From the NCBI GenBank assembly GCA_017462445.1, contig JAFTRB010000114.1:1-7994 (forward strand): DNA of 7,994 nt, read 5' to 3'. Positions within the stretch are counted from its first letter, which is position 1. The number at the start of each line of letters is the position of its first letter. The stretch comes from Clostridia bacterium. Its GTDB lineage: Bacteria > Bacillota_A > Clostridia > Oscillospirales > CAG-272. Shown here piece after piece: positions 6,561 through 7,994 of this stretch. The notes beneath the pieces were generated by a model, which had not been told where the DNA came from, ran no database searches, and worked only from the letters and a program-made list of their open reading frames with translations. The translations under genes and the position numbers were made by a program.

Positions 6561-7109
6561 ATGGAGGATAGAGCTTTAGTCCTGCTATATCTTGCGAGAG
6601 ACGAGCGCGCGCTGAGCTATACTCAGGACAGATATGGCAGATATCTTGGAAAAATTGCATACAACATCCTTCGCGATGATGGCGAGAGCGAGGAATGCGT
6701 AAACGATACACTCTTTAAGGCCTGGCGCTCTATTCCGCCAAACGAGCCAAACAGCCTGAAGGCATATCTCGGTAGGATAGCAAGAAATACTGCCCTTGAT
6801 ATGTATAAGGCGAGAAACAGACAGAAAAGAGGGCGGGACGAGGTAACGCTGTGCCTTGACGAGCTTGATGAGTGTGTCGGAGGCAGTGTCTGTGAGCGCT
6901 CCGAGGGTGAAATAACCGCGGCTATAAACCGCTTCCTTGAGGGGGAAAGCGCCTCCGACCGACAGATGTTCGTTCTGAGATATTTCTACGCCGAGAGCAT
7001 TGCAGGGATAGCCAAGCGACTGGGCTCGGGTGAATCAAGAATTAAGGTTCGCTTACATCGAATGCGGGAGCGACTGCGTATTTTATTAAGAGAGGAGGAG
7101 CTTTTATGA
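6561..7109 (+). CDS. ECF-type RNA polymerase sigma factor
   Basis: This 182-residue protein has the two-domain layout of group 4 (ECF) sigma factors. Region 2 is at about residues 20-90 (YLGKIAYNILRDDGESEECV, then DTLFKAWRSIP and AYLGRIARNTALDMYKARNR) and binds the -10 element and core polymerase. Region 4 is at about 118-178, with the DNA-binding helix-turn-helix around IAGIAKRLGSGESRIKVRLHRMRERL. There is no region 1 or 3, as usual in ECF factors. The linker carries three cysteines (C98, C105, C111). The ATG at 6561 has GGAGGG (6550-6555) 5 nt upstream. The stop overlaps the start of the next gene by 4 bp, implying coupled synthesis with the putative anti-sigma factor. Both a sigma-A and an ECF-type promoter precede it. 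The signal and regulon are unknown. Confidence 0.93.
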   Translation: MEDRALVLLYLARDERALSYTQDRYGRYLGKIAYNILRDDGESEECVNDTLFKAWRSIPPNEPNSLKAYLGRIARNTALDMYKARNRQKRGRDEVTLCLDELDECVGGSVCERSEGEITAAINRFLEGESASDRQMFVLRYFYAESIAGIAKRLGSGESRIKVRLHRMRERLRILLREEELL

Positions 7110-7723
7110 GGAAAGAGGATTTGTTTTCCGCTATTGGCGGAATTGAAGACAGATTTATAGCGGAGGCTGATGAAGTAAAGGTAAAAGCTCCGGAATTTAA
7201 TCTCAAAAGAATAGGAGCAATTGCCGCCTGCTTTGTAATTGCCCTGGCTGTGGTGATAGGAGCTGCCAATCTTGGAATGAATATGGGAGGCGAGTCAATG
7301 ATGCCCGAGATGCCGGGAATCGACAAGGGCGACGATTCTATTGAAGGAGAAAACGAATCTATTGGTGGCGCCGAGCTATTTGAAAGAGTGGAAAACGAGG
7401 CAGGCTATCTGGTGCTTGAAAAGCTTGATGGAAGAACCATTACACTAAGAATTAAGCTGAATGACAAGGAAGCCTTTGGCATTATATATCTTGAAGAGTA
7501 TGGCGAGGAAAAAATGTATACAGCCTTCAATATTTCTGCGCCTGCGCAAGAGGGGTATTCTGAAAGCGACGCCAAAATCCGCCTGACCAAGGACGGAGCA
7601 GATACCGATATTATCGAGGGGGAGGAGACGGTTATAAAAATCATATTGCCCACCCTGATTGACGGCAATCCGGAGGTCGGCGAGGTAAGACTGGTTCTTG
7701 GAAGCAGAATTATCCGTATTTAG
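7106..7723 (+). CDS. Putative membrane-anchored anti-sigma factor (single-pass protein)
   Basis: I do not recognise a named family. The 205-residue protein has a short charged N-terminus (residues 1-34, with an amphipathic-looking stretch EDLFSAIGGIEDRFIAEADE), one transmembrane helix at about 35-57, and a Met/Gly/acidic linker at about 58-95. A probable beta-rich external domain follows at about 97-205, with alternating hydrophobic strands such as GYLVLEKL, TITLRIKL and EVRLVLGSRIIRI. Lysine and arginine just before the helix (K34, R35) fit an inside N-terminus. It overlaps the sigma gene by 4 bp (ATGA) and has AGGAGG (7093-7098). The position and topology are those of an ECF anti-sigma factor. 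No HxxxCxxC zinc motif is present, so it is not a classical ZAS type. The anti-sigma role is inferred from context; another envelope-sensing role is possible. Confidence 0.7.
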   Translation: MRKEDLFSAIGGIEDRFIAEADEVKVKAPEFNLKRIGAIAACFVIALAVVIGAANLGMNMGGESMMPEMPGIDKGDDSIEGENESIGGAELFERVENEAGYLVLEKLDGRTITLRIKLNDKEAFGIIYLEEYGEEKMYTAFNISAPAQEGYSESDAKIRLTKDGADTDIIEGEETVIKIILPTLIDGNPEVGEVRLVLGSRIIRI

Positions 7724-7795
7724 TGAATAGTTGTTTACATTTTCGGCTATTATCCGACATAATTCTTAACACGGGTAGCCATTAAATAAAAAATA

Positions 7796-7829
7796 CAATA
7801 GCGGATAGGCGCATGCCTATCCGCTATTG
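7796..7829 (-). terminator. Hairpin terminator after gpsA
   Basis: A perfect 15-bp inverted repeat (7796-7810 with 7815-7829) closes a 4-nt loop GCAT. Reading leftwards the stem is followed by TATTTTTTATTT, so it is a good intrinsic terminator for gpsA. Reading rightwards the stem is followed by CTATAAAAG, with no T-run. For the sigma operon it is therefore at most a hairpin without a U-tract. The rest of 7724-7889 holds no gene. Confidence 0.88.
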
Positions 7830-7889
7830 CTATAAAAGAAGGAATGTCATAATTTTTCAGCTGCGTATCGCAAAAAATGGGACACAGAG

Positions 7890-7994
7890 CTACTCAAGCT
7901 CGCTCTTAAGCTCCCTTGTCATAAGACTCCGCATTGCCTCCTTGCAGCTTACTCCCTGCTTGATTACACTATATACCGCCTTGGTTATAGGCAG
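7890..7994 (-). CDS. gpsA: Glycerol-3-phosphate dehydrogenase [NAD(P)+], C-terminal end (cut by right edge)
   Basis: Thirty-four codons and a TAG stop are visible, in frame with the window edge. The sequence begins LPITKAVYSVIKQGVSCKEA and ends SLMTRELKSELE. It matches the conserved GpsA C-terminus, in which a (M/L)PI-x-x-x-VY stretch is followed by a variable helix and a closing motif like LM-x-R-ELKSE. GpsA reduces dihydroxyacetone phosphate to sn-glycerol 3-phosphate for membrane phospholipid synthesis in the cytoplasm. The visible tail carries no catalytic residues, so identity rests on this C-terminal signature alone. The gene converges on the sigma operon and is followed by a strong terminator. 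Confidence 0.82.
   Translation of the reverse strand: MPITKAVYSVIKQGVSCKEAMRSLMTRELKSELE

Noticed and set aside
7734..7764. Possible rightward promoter TTTACA with CATAAT after 18 bp
   Set aside because: It lies downstream of the sigma operon, pointing at the gpsA antisense strand with no gene to serve. A chance match in AT-rich sequence is more likely.
1..7994. CRISPR array, tRNA or rRNA gene, insertion sequence or phage genes
   Set aside because: No regularly spaced repeats, cloverleaf, rRNA-like segment or transposase/integrase motifs were seen on either strand.

Overview
The window looks like a contig from a Firmicutes/Clostridia genome, probably Oscillospiraceae/Ruminococcaceae-like. 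The reasons are near-consensus sigma-A promoters with 17-bp spacers, strong AGGAGG-type ribosome binding sites, a BmrCD/TM287-288-type heterodimeric ABC exporter, and an ECF sigma gene overlapping a single-pass membrane-protein gene. This lineage call rests on family resemblance only.

Layout. At 1-531 (-) is the N-terminal part of an ABC exporter running off the left edge. It is divergent from the 5' part of a nitroreductase-family gene (699 to about 935, +). The two genes share a compact divergent promoter region with a 19-bp palindrome at its centre. Near 929-938 the nitroreductase breaks off and runs directly into the antisense of a truncated tex gene (about 930-1688, -). Base composition and codon use also change here, so this is either a real rearrangement or an assembly chimera. 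To the right, rsuA (1718-2431, -) lies upstream of tex in one operon with its own promoter (2476-2504). A strong hairpin terminator (2518-2547) separates that operon from the ABC exporter operon (6346 to 2658, -). The exporter operon encodes two overlapping subunits whose degenerate motifs pair as expected for a heterodimer with one catalytic and one non-catalytic ATP site. A 214-bp divergent intergenic region then separates the exporter from a rightward operon of an ECF sigma factor (6561-7109) and a putative membrane-anchored anti-sigma factor (7106-7723). The last gene is the C-terminal end of gpsA (7890-7994, -), followed by a 15-bp-stem hairpin terminator.

How the parts work together. 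The exporter pair should form one efflux pump. The sigma/anti-sigma pair should form a signal-transduction switch, and an ECF-type promoter (TGTAAC-N16-CGTC) just upstream of its start codon suggests autoregulation. rsuA and tex are translation and RNA housekeeping genes. Most of the window is ordinary. The points worth a second look are the gene-fragment junction near 935, the palindrome centred between the divergent promoters, and the uncharacterised putative anti-sigma protein with its possible cysteine-bearing sigma partner.
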